Assembly (NCBI GenBank): GCA_002691085.1
Contig: NZGX01000039.1
Span: 1-6,623 of the forward strand
From: Rhodospirillaceae bacterium
Lineage (GTDB): Bacteria > Pseudomonadota > Alphaproteobacteria > Rhodospirillales > Rhodospirillaceae
Reading direction: 5' to 3'
Length of the DNA stretch: 6,623 nucleotides
Positions 1 through 6,173 of this stretch are shown here, in pieces. Position 1 is the stretch's first letter; each line of letters begins with the position of its first letter. The translations under genes were made by a program, and so were the position numbers. The notes beneath the pieces were generated by a model, which had not been told where the DNA came from, searched no databases, and worked only from the letters and a program-made list of their open reading frames with translations.

Positions 1-1
1 T

Positions 2-316
2 TCTAAGTTAGAAGATTTAATATGGTTTGGCATAATGGCAGCTTTTTTCTATGGAAATAGTGCCGCATTATCAATGCTTATGGCAGAAGTTTTTCCTACA
101 AGAGTTAGAGCAACAGCTGCTGGTTTTGCAGGTTCCTTTGCTTTAAATCTAGGTCACGCAACTGCTCCAATCCTCGTTGCTATAGGAATTGAAAATTTAG
201 GATGGCAATTATCTTTTACTCTTGCTGTAGTTCCACCAATGTTAATTGCCGCATGTGTAATATCCTCATTGGAGAATATTCGCTCTGGTTTGGATCTCGA
301 AGAAATTGCAAATTAA
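2..316 (+). CDS. MFS transporter, C-terminal fragment (cut by window edge)
   Basis: This is the last 104 residues of an inner-membrane major facilitator superfamily transporter. The frame is open to the left edge, so the start lies outside the window, and the ATG at 35 is internal. The fragment has three hydrophobic stretches at about residues 5-28, 40-60 and 68-90. The loop after the first carries E29-V-F-P-T-R-V-R-A-T38, matching the 'E.fPTrvRatg.g' signature found in the C-terminal half of sugar-porter and metabolite/aromatic-acid:H+ symporter subfamilies. It ends in a short polar cytoplasmic tail. The substrate cannot be inferred from this part. The gene is convergent with the small exported protein gene and the two TAA stops overlap by four bases. 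Confidence is high for the superfamily and low for the subfamily. Confidence 0.85.
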   Translation, partial: SKLEDLIWFGIMAAFFYGNSAALSMLMAEVFPTRVRATAAGFAGSFALNLGHATAPILVAIGIENLGWQLSFTLAVVPPMLIAACVISSLENIRSGLDLEEIAN

Positions 317-780
317 CTTGAGTTAACTAATCTCCCCATAGCCCCTAGCAACTTCCACTCATTTTTTTTGTTTTTACTCCAAACATGACAAATGTGATAT
401 CTTTGATTAACTTTATTTCCGTTTGGTAGAACTGTCCTGTGAGTGTGGTAATAAATTATTGCTGTATTATCTTCTATTACTATATTATCAAAAAATAGTT
501 GAATTTTTTCACTATTGGGAAAAGTAATTTTAGTTTGATTAAGTTTTAATTGATCGTATCCCATAGGTTTTTCTAAACCTGGTGGCCATCCTATATAATT
601 TTGGGATGTATTGTTAATATAGTAATTGAGACCAGACTCTGCCCTAGATTTATAAATTTTTATTTCTTTGTTCCAAATCAGCTGTTTTGTAATCTCAAAC
701 TCTGAAAGAGTAGTAGATTTGACAGGTGATAATAGAATAAGAAGTATAATAATTTGAGAAAAAAAGTTTTTTATTTTCAT
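313..780 (-). CDS. Small exported NTF2/SnoaL-like (DUF4440-type) protein
   Basis: A 155-residue protein with a clear signal peptide: Lys-rich start, hydrophobic core at about 7-18 and a plausible cleavage after V-K-S22. The mature part of about 130 residues resembles the NTF2-like fold of SnoaL/DUF4440 proteins. It opens with a helix containing W36, E39, Y43 and R46, then G50-L-x-Y-Y, then Y62-x-x-W65-P-P. The strand-rich second half includes an H-T-H (112-114) and ends with H-x-W (132-134) followed by E-W-K-L-L. In this fold a small cone-shaped pocket can bind or act on small molecules, but I see no assignable catalytic set. An AAAGG ribosome site lies 7 bases before the ATG. It follows the serine hydrolase gene by 30 bases on the same strand, so the two are probably cotranscribed and both act in the periplasm. 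The specific function is unknown. Confidence 0.7.
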   Translation of the reverse strand: MKIKNFFSQIIILLILLSPVKSTTLSEFEITKQLIWNKEIKIYKSRAESGLNYYINNTSQNYIGWPPGLEKPMGYDQLKLNQTKITFPNSEKIQLFFDNIVIEDNTAIIYYHTHRTVLPNGNKVNQRYHICHVWSKNKKNEWKLLGAMGRLVNSS

Positions 781-810
781 TTTATTGCCTTTAGTAAAGA
801 TTAAATTTTA

Positions 811-2079
811 TTATTTCATCCCTCTCATTATTCTGTTTGGAATATAAGCATTATCCCATTTTTTTGTTTTAGGTGGATTATTCCCTAATCGCATAATAAC
901 AAGGTTTTTTGATGGTATTATATAGATTACCTGATTTGCATTACCATCAAAAAGATAGAGATCTTTTGCTAGGTATGGTTCAGAATGATACGTACGCATA
1001 AGATTCTTAAATTCTGGATTAGCATAACCTTTGTACTCCTTGTAGGGCTCTCCAACATATAATCCCAATCCAGACCATATATTTTCTGGAGATGTCTTCT
1101 TTGTTTCATTAATATATTCTGTGGGTAGAATTTTTTTACCTTTCCATTGACCATTTAAATGAGAGAGAAGTCCAATTTTAAAGAAAGTTTCAGCTGGAAG
1201 AAGAATACAACAGCCAGAGTGTGCCATCCCATCTTCTCGATTTAACCAAATTTTTCCACCTCTTGCTTCGATTGGAGAAATCAACTCATCTGAAAGCCAT
1301 TGAGCATAACGTTTCCCTGTTGCTCGTTCTATTAGAGGAGCAACCATTTCTGAGGTTGCATTTGAATAGTCATATCGTGTTCCTGGCTTATGCGTTAAAG
1401 GGTATTCATTAATAATTATTTCATCATGAAAAGGGTGAAGGTAGGCTAGATTTAGAATATCTTCTGGGTCTTTTGAAAAGCCTTGCTTAAGAAACCCTGA
1501 GCGCATATCAAGTAGGTGCCTAATCAGAATTGATTCCTTTTTCGTATTTTTCCACTCGCTTATAAAGTCACTCACTGGTTGGTCTAGAGATTTGATATAT
1601 CCTTGATTTATTGCAGCTCCAATTGCCATGACACTTATTGGTTTTGCAAGGGACCTTCCAACAATTAGAGTCTCCTGATTTATTCCGTTAAAGAAAGAAC
1701 GTAAAACAAGTTGACCATCTTTCCAGATAAATAATGCTAATGAATTGCGTTCTTTTGCATAATTTTCTACATCATTTAGAATTTCTTTTGAAATATATAT
1801 CTTACTATTATCAATGTTATTATTAAAAGGTAAGGAAATATTATTTCCTAATATATTTTCTAGGGGGTGATATACCAAACCGCCACTTTGACCTTTATTT
1901 TTACCAAATAAGCTATTAAGCCTAGATAAGTAAGTTTTTTCAGAGTAAAGTCCGTTTTTAGCTTTTAAACTTTCGTATGATAAGAAATCGTCTTTGTTGT
2001 CATCAGAATATGCACAATTATTTGTAATAAGAAAAAAAAGAAGAGTAATATAAATTACATAATTAATATTTGATTTCAT
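811..2079 (-). CDS. Exported serine hydrolase, beta-lactamase / 6-aminohexanoate-dimer hydrolase family
   Basis: A 422-residue exported serine hydrolase of the beta-lactamase-like (class C / EstB / NylB) superfamily. The hydrophobic core at about 7-19 and A-Y-S25 give a signal peptidase I type export signal. The catalytic S-x-x-K motif is S143-L-A-K146, preceded by G-R as is usual in this family. The second motif, Y-x-N, is Y238-S-N240 within Y-D-Y-S-N. A G-C-C segment (289-291) leads into a region like 'RDyaRfG.L'. The region replacing the KTG box is F-D-G-N-A-N-Q (377-383), followed by a typical I-P-S-K-N-L-V-I-M-R strand. Relatives include esterases, amidases and nylon-oligomer hydrolases; true beta-lactam resistance is not implied. 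The ATG start has no convincing ribosome site, but it sits directly before the signal peptide. The gene is divergent from the efflux-type MFS gene and probably heads an operon with the small exported protein. The substrate is unknown. Confidence 0.88.
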   Translation of the reverse strand: MKSNINYVIYITLLFFLITNNCAYSDDNKDDFLSYESLKAKNGLYSEKTYLSRLNSLFGKNKGQSGGLVYHPLENILGNNISLPFNNNIDNSKIYISKEILNDVENYAKERNSLALFIWKDGQLVLRSFFNGINQETLIVGRSLAKPISVMAIGAAINQGYIKSLDQPVSDFISEWKNTKKESILIRHLLDMRSGFLKQGFSKDPEDILNLAYLHPFHDEIIINEYPLTHKPGTRYDYSNATSEMVAPLIERATGKRYAQWLSDELISPIEARGGKIWLNREDGMAHSGCCILLPAETFFKIGLLSHLNGQWKGKKILPTEYINETKKTSPENIWSGLGLYVGEPYKEYKGYANPEFKNLMRTYHSEPYLAKDLYLFDGNANQVIYIIPSKNLVIMRLGNNPPKTKKWDNAYIPNRIMRGMK

Positions 2080-2151
2080 TTCTTGGGCTTTCGTATTTTT
2101 TAGCGTTAAGTTTATTTTTATAATTATTTTTGAAATAGAAAAGTATACTTA
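2080..2151. promoter_or_regulatory. Divergent intergenic region between serine hydrolase and MFS genes
   Basis: This 72-base, very AT-rich gap must carry the start signals for both divergent genes unless transcription begins inside one of them. A perfect TATAAT lies at 2119-2124 on the + strand, about 28 bases before the MFS ATG, but no good TTGACA-like -35 box sits at the usual spacing. No clear Shine-Dalgarno is seen for either gene. The promoter call is tentative; the position between divergent genes is the main argument. Confidence 0.4.
2141..2150. repeat. Perfect 10-base palindrome AAGTATACTT next to the MFS start codon
   Basis: AAGTATACTT reads identically on both strands and ends one base before the MFS ATG. 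Its position in the divergent gap would suit a small operator bound by a dimeric repressor, and TATACT inside it also resembles a -10 box in both directions. A + strand promoter here would start transcription after the ATG, so an operator or a leftward -10 box is likelier. A palindrome this short can occur by chance in AT-rich DNA. Confidence 0.3.
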
Positions 2152-3342
2152 ATGTTAATTTTATGTCTCATTGTTTTTGTAGGCCTAACAGGTGTTGGTA
2201 TTATTATACCTTTGTTTCCTTTCTTTGGCGAGAATGTTGGAGCTTCACCCTCGACAATTACTCTACTTATGTCAATTTTTGCTGCCGGACAATTTATTGC
2301 AGCTCCATTTTGGGGGAAATTAAGTGATAAGGTTGGCAGAAAACCTATATTCCTTTTTACTTTAGCTGGGTCTGCTTTTTCATATTTGTTATTAGGTTAT
2401 GCTGAATCAATAAGTGAATTATTATTATCTCGATTAGTTGCTGGTCTTATGGCCGGTAACATACCTGTTGCTTTTGCGGCTGCCTCTGATTTAACTGATA
2501 CCTCTGATAGATCTAAAGCAATGGGTAAGGTTGGTGCCGCATTCTCACTTGGGTTTATTTTTGGTCCTACAATAGGAGGTTTTGTTGCTGGACCTAACCC
2601 AGAATCCACAAATTTTCTTCTTATTGCATTTCTTGCAGGTTCAATGAGCTTGTTATCTTTCTTCCTAACACTTTTTTTCTTTAAAGAAACTATGGATATG
2701 AAACATGACAGTGATATTGAACAAATAAAAAAAGTAGGTTTTTTTAAGGAAATTTGGAAATATTTAGGACTACCTATCATAGGTCTTTTAATTTTAATTA
2801 ATTTTTTATTTATTGCATCAGGTGCAATCTTAGATTCAACATTTGCTTTATGGGCAAATAAGGAACATGGTTTTGGACCCCAGCAGATTGCTTATCTTTT
2901 TACTTATATGGGTGTTATAATGGCTTTGTTGCAGGGTTTTGCAATTGGCCCATTAAGTAAAAAGTTTGGCGATCATAATATTGTGATTTTTTCACCAATA
3001 TCTTACGTAATCGGTTTAATTATTTTTATATTATCTAATAACTTATTTATGATAGTAGTTGGATCTACTTTTTTAACTGCTGGGATTTCGCTTTTCATTC
3101 CTGCTTCTTCCAGTATGATTTCTATCTATGCACCTGATAAAGACCAAGGAGCTATTTTAGGAATTTTCCAAGCTGCGGGAAATTTAGGAAGAGTGCTTAC
3201 ACCTACTTTCTCAGGTTTAGTTTTTATCGCTTACGGACCAACTGCTCCTTTTTATATATCAATAATTATACTAATACCTACAATCTTAGTTACTGTATAC
3301 GTTGGTAGAAATTTAAATGCCATTCATTTAAAGAATAGTTAG
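2152..3342 (+). CDS. MFS transporter, drug:H+ antiporter (DHA1/TetA-like) family
   Basis: A complete 396-residue inner-membrane MFS protein, the usual length for the 12-helix DHA1 group. Helix 1 ends in G-I-I-I-P-L-F-P-F-F (16-25), typical of tetracycline- and multidrug-efflux relatives. Motif A after helix 2 is G55-K-L-S-D-K-V-G-R-K-P65. A motif B-like arginine is R94 in helix 4. Motif C in helix 5, the antiporter signature, includes G134, G138-P139 and G142-G143. The polar stretch at about 181-200 is the central loop between the two six-helix halves, and a degenerate motif A repeat (G266-P-L-S-K-K-F-G) opens the second half. The ATG is the only normal start after the in-frame stop at 2131-2133, and helix 1 begins almost directly at the Met, giving an unusually short N-terminus. 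The gene is divergent from the serine hydrolase and convergent with the receptor. Proton-driven export of a small molecule is likely; the substrate is unknown. Confidence 0.9.
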   Translation: MLILCLIVFVGLTGVGIIIPLFPFFGENVGASPSTITLLMSIFAAGQFIAAPFWGKLSDKVGRKPIFLFTLAGSAFSYLLLGYAESISELLLSRLVAGLMAGNIPVAFAAASDLTDTSDRSKAMGKVGAAFSLGFIFGPTIGGFVAGPNPESTNFLLIAFLAGSMSLLSFFLTLFFFKETMDMKHDSDIEQIKKVGFFKEIWKYLGLPIIGLLILINFLFIASGAILDSTFALWANKEHGFGPQQIAYLFTYMGVIMALLQGFAIGPLSKKFGDHNIVIFSPISYVIGLIIFILSNNLFMIVVGSTFLTAGISLFIPASSSMISIYAPDKDQGAILGIFQAAGNLGRVLTPTFSGLVFIAYGPTAPFYISIIILIPTILVTVYVGRNLNAIHLKNS

Positions 3343-3344
3343 GC

Positions 3345-3375
3345 AAAAAAAAAGGACGGTTATAAACCGTCCTTT
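3345..3375 (-). terminator. Rho-independent terminator of the receptor gene, possibly bidirectional
   Basis: A perfect 11-base inverted repeat, AAAGGACGGTT (3351-3361) and AACCGTCCTTT (3365-3375), closes over a three-base ATA loop. On the minus strand the hairpin runs into nine consecutive U residues (from the A-run 3345-3353), a textbook intrinsic terminator about 25 bases after the receptor stop. Read on the plus strand, the 3' side is only weakly U-rich (CCTTTATAGTTT), so it may also stop the MFS transcript, less efficiently. Confidence 0.92.
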
Positions 3376-3399
3376 ATAGTTTATGAAATTATTTAATCG

Positions 3400-5961
3400 T
3401 TAGAATGTAAGTGATGTTCTTATACCCATAGTTCTTTTATCTTGAGGTATAAGTATGATTCCTAACTTATTAAAGTCAAAGAATACACCAACTGGAGTAT
3501 CTGTAATACTGAAGTCTGTAAAGCTTTGACCTGCTCTCCAAGTATCCTCATCAAAAAGGTTTTTAACAAATCCTTCAATTCTGAAGTTGTCTCTTTCAAA
3601 ACCAATTCTTGCATTTACTAATGTCCAAGAGTCAACTGTAGCTAAGTTGTCTACGCCAGTAACAGCTTTACCGTTAAAATTAACATCACCACGAACATAC
3701 CAGTCCCAGTCTCCATTTAGATTGTCAGTATAGGTACTGGATAGATTTGCTGACCACTTAGGGAAACGTGATGCACGGTTACCTTTAATTTGAACCGCTT
3801 CAGAACCAGCATTACCGCCAAGAGTAGCAACAACAGAACCTGTTCCATTTTGGAAATCAATAAATTCGTTATCGTTATAGGTTAAATTAAAATTACCAGA
3901 CCACTGTTCAGTTAACTGGAATGCACTTTCAACTTCAACTCCCATACTTTCAGAAGTACCAACATCTGAAACCCCAAAGAAGTTTGGATTGGTATTTGGA
4001 ACTCCATCACCATCATCATCACGGAAAACGGTTACAAAAGAGTTGAATGGCTGATTATTCCATTTGAAATAATACCCAGCAATATTAAATATTGCACGAC
4101 CATCAAACAGGCTTGATTTTACACCTATCTCATATGAAGTTAACTTTTGACCAGGTGTAGTAGGACCAAACGCATCTCCTAGTCTAGCTTGGTACTGGGC
4201 ACACTCAGAAGCTGTACTTGCTTGTCCCGTCTCTTGACTTATGTAAGGCGATGTATAGTCATTTGGATTACAATTAATAATATTTGTATTCTGTACACCA
4301 GGATTTCTTCCAATTGAGTAAGTTGCATAAACATTTGTATCATCATTTGGTTTATAGCTTAGTGATACTCTCGGAAGGAAATCTTTTTGAGTGCTTGTAA
4401 ATGTTCCAACACCATCTCCACGTTTGTCTTCTTGGTAACGAGCTTCAACGTCAAGAGTGAAGTTATCAGCAAGGTCATATGAAAGGAAAGCGTATGCTCC
4501 TATTGCTTCAACCGTATCACCACCGTCTATAGCAACAGGGAATGTACCAAACGCGTCGCATCTATCCCCAATTCCTGCAAATATATATGCAAAACTTGTA
4601 CATGCAGATAGAAATACTCCACCACCACCACTAGTTAAGAATTCTTGATCGTAATAGTTAACTCCACCTTGCCACCTGAATCGACCTTCTCCAGATGATG
4701 AAAAACGAATATCAAATGTCATATCATCACTAGCTTGAGGGTTTGTTACATACCACGCTTCTATAGGTGTCATGTCCCAGTCTCTCAAGTTACCAGCATC
4801 GTTATCGTTATAGGCTGCTGTTGCGATAACTGAAATACCACTATCAAACTCATGCTCAGCAACAAGACTGAATCTAATAATCTCCCTTTTTAGACCAAAG
4901 CCATCAAGATTAGGAAACCCTTTATCTAAAGCTGGGTCTCCAAATAATGGTCTATTTAAAAGATCTGCAGCAATTTGATTTGGATTACCTTGAGCGGCAA
5001 GGACGGCAGGAGTTAGAGAGGTATTCAAGTCAACTCCAGGAGCTCCAGTTTCGCCTGGGTTTGGAACAGATCCACAATAAAAAAGCTGGGGTCTTCTCTG
5101 AATTGGATTTAGGTTTGCATCAAAACCTGGGAATGATGTACCAGAACAAGTATCATTAAGTCGGCCAATTAAGAAAGCATTGGCTTCAGAACCGTCTTCG
5201 TCTTGTTGGTAAAATGCTCTCATTGTTACAGTTGAAGTTTCTCCGACTTTAAAGGCAAATGTACCACTAACTGCTTGAGATAATTGTTCTCCAAGTTTTC
5301 CCCCATCTGTAGCAGTGTAATGTGAGCCTTTTTTATTTGAGTTAACTGTTAATTTCACAGCTGCTACATCTTCAGAAATTGGACCCGTTACAGATGCAGA
5401 AACTTGAAAATCATCTTTTGAGGAAGCTTCACCTCCAAATGACCCAGTCCATTCATCAAAATTTACAGGCTTTGTAATATAATTTATAGCACCGGCGAAT
5501 GAATTTCTTGCAAATTGAGCTGATTGAGGGCCTTTAATTACTTCAACCCGTTCTATATCTCCTAAAGATAAAGATTGTGCAGCTCCTAAAGCATAAATAC
5601 CATCAACAAAAAATGCGGCTGTAGAAAGACTGGTAAACTCAGTTCCTTCAATTCCCCGTATTCTGATATTTTGGAATAAACGTCCTGGTCTAGAACCAGC
5701 AAGGTCTGTATTGAACTGCATACCTGGGGTTGCTAGAGAAATATCTTCAAGAGATTTAAAACCTGCTCTATCGATTTGGTCTGCAGTAAATGCAGTTACA
5801 GAAAGTGGAATGTCTTGAAGACTTTCTTCCCGTTTACGTGCTGTTACAACAATTTCTTCCAAACTAACTTGAGCATTTAGTGGACTAATTCTCAACTCCG
5901 GAGAAAAGACCAAAACTAGAGATAGTGTTAGAAGTGATAATATAAATCTATTAAAAGTCAC
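3400..5961 (-). CDS. TonB-dependent outer-membrane receptor
   Basis: An 853-residue (from GTG) outer-membrane receptor that imports a substrate using TonB/ExbBD energy. The signal peptide ends at about L-N-A30, followed by a TonB box-like E35-E-I-V-V-T-A41. The plug domain (about 48-165) shows I-P-L-S-V-T-A-F (51-58), R-I-R-G (100-103), V-D-G-I-Y (119-123) and E-R-V-E-V-I-K-G-P from 137. The rest is a beta-barrel with alternating aromatic strands, the C-terminal N801-L-F-D-E-D motif and a terminal Phe, as usual for this family. The GTG at 5959-5961 is preferred: AAGGGGGT (5969-5976) lies 7 bases upstream. An ATG at 5991 in the same frame would add 10 residues but has no ribosome site. Six cysteines occur as three close pairs (272/296, 454/468, 564/587), probably in surface loops, and D648-D-D-G-D-G-V-P-N656 resembles a calcium-binding loop. 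The gene is followed by a strong terminator and preceded by an oxidase gene. The substrate is unknown. Confidence 0.95.
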   Translation of the reverse strand: MTFNRFILSLLTLSLVLVFSPELRISPLNAQVSLEEIVVTARKREESLQDIPLSVTAFTADQIDRAGFKSLEDISLATPGMQFNTDLAGSRPGRLFQNIRIRGIEGTEFTSLSTAAFFVDGIYALGAAQSLSLGDIERVEVIKGPQSAQFARNSFAGAINYITKPVNFDEWTGSFGGEASSKDDFQVSASVTGPISEDVAAVKLTVNSNKKGSHYTATDGGKLGEQLSQAVSGTFAFKVGETSTVTMRAFYQQDEDGSEANAFLIGRLNDTCSGTSFPGFDANLNPIQRRPQLFYCGSVPNPGETGAPGVDLNTSLTPAVLAAQGNPNQIAADLLNRPLFGDPALDKGFPNLDGFGLKREIIRFSLVAEHEFDSGISVIATAAYNDNDAGNLRDWDMTPIEAWYVTNPQASDDMTFDIRFSSSGEGRFRWQGGVNYYDQEFLTSGGGGVFLSACTSFAYIFAGIGDRCDAFGTFPVAIDGGDTVEAIGAYAFLSYDLADNFTLDVEARYQEDKRGDGVGTFTSTQKDFLPRVSLSYKPNDDTNVYATYSIGRNPGVQNTNIINCNPNDYTSPYISQETGQASTASECAQYQARLGDAFGPTTPGQKLTSYEIGVKSSLFDGRAIFNIAGYYFKWNNQPFNSFVTVFRDDDGDGVPNTNPNFFGVSDVGTSESMGVEVESAFQLTEQWSGNFNLTYNDNEFIDFQNGTGSVVATLGGNAGSEAVQIKGNRASRFPKWSANLSSTYTDNLNGDWDWYVRGDVNFNGKAVTGVDNLATVDSWTLVNARIGFERDNFRIEGFVKNLFDEDTWRAGQSFTDFSITDTPVGVFFDFNKLGIILIPQDKRTMGIRTSLTF

Positions 5962-5968
5962 TTTAATA

Positions 5969-5976
5969 ACCCCCTT
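5969..5976 (-). promoter_or_regulatory. Shine-Dalgarno site that selects the receptor GTG start
   Basis: On the minus strand AAGGGGGT differs from the ideal AAGGAGGT at one base, which can still form a G-U pair. It is followed by 7 bases (TATTAAA) and then GTG at 5961. The alternative ATG at 5991 is preceded only by A/T-rich sequence. This makes the GTG the better start for the receptor. Confidence 0.7.
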
Positions 5977-5991
5977 AAATATATTGAACAT

Positions 5992-6173
5992 TATTTATTA
6001 TAAATAATTAGAAAAAATGGCTTAAAACCAAATTTGAAACAACGTTTTAACACAATTCTCTAGTAAATTTAAAGTGTTGTTGCTCTGTGGACACTAGAAA
6101 AGTACTATAAAAATAAATATAGAATTTATTTCTTATTTCAATTCGTATATTAGAAAATTATTCTTTATATTGA
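5992..6173 (-). promoter_or_regulatory. Receptor upstream region with candidate -10 box and dyad
   Basis: This gap of about 180 bases holds no gene. On the minus strand a perfect TATAAT lies at 5997-6002, with a weak TTAAGC -35 candidate (6020-6025) at 17 bases. Transcription would then start near 5990, leaving a leader of about 30 bases before the GTG start and excluding the upstream ATG. An imperfect dyad, TTGAAAC-AAC-GTTTTAA (6034-6050, one mismatch per arm), lies just upstream of the -35 candidate and could be a regulator site. No recognisable Fur box or riboswitch was seen. Confidence 0.4.

Noticed and set aside
313..326. Inverted repeat TTAACT-TG-AGTTAA at the convergent gene ends, as a terminator
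   Set aside because: The stem is short and AT-rich and lacks a proper U-tract on either strand, so it would be a very weak hairpin.
2012..2018. Cys22 of the serine hydrolase as a lipoprotein acylation site
   Set aside because: The preceding residues (I-T-N-N) do not fit a lipobox; A-Y-S25 fits signal peptidase I better.
2397..2780. Open frame of 127 codons antisense to the MFS gene
   Set aside because: It lies wholly within the well-supported transporter gene, has no recognisable domain and reads as the opposite strand of membrane codons.
4004..4020. Short CATCATCAT-type triplet run
   Set aside because: It only encodes the Asp-rich motif of the receptor and is too short to call a microsatellite.
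4947..5159. Open frame on the + strand opposite the receptor gene
   Set aside because: It is antisense to conserved receptor sequence and shows no protein family features; the frames at 4457-4648, 969-1154 and 1221-1412 were dropped for the same reason.
6073..6095. Hairpin AGTGT...ACACT downstream of the oxidase gene as its terminator
   Set aside because: A five-base stem with a 13-base loop and only a weak U-rich tail is not convincing.
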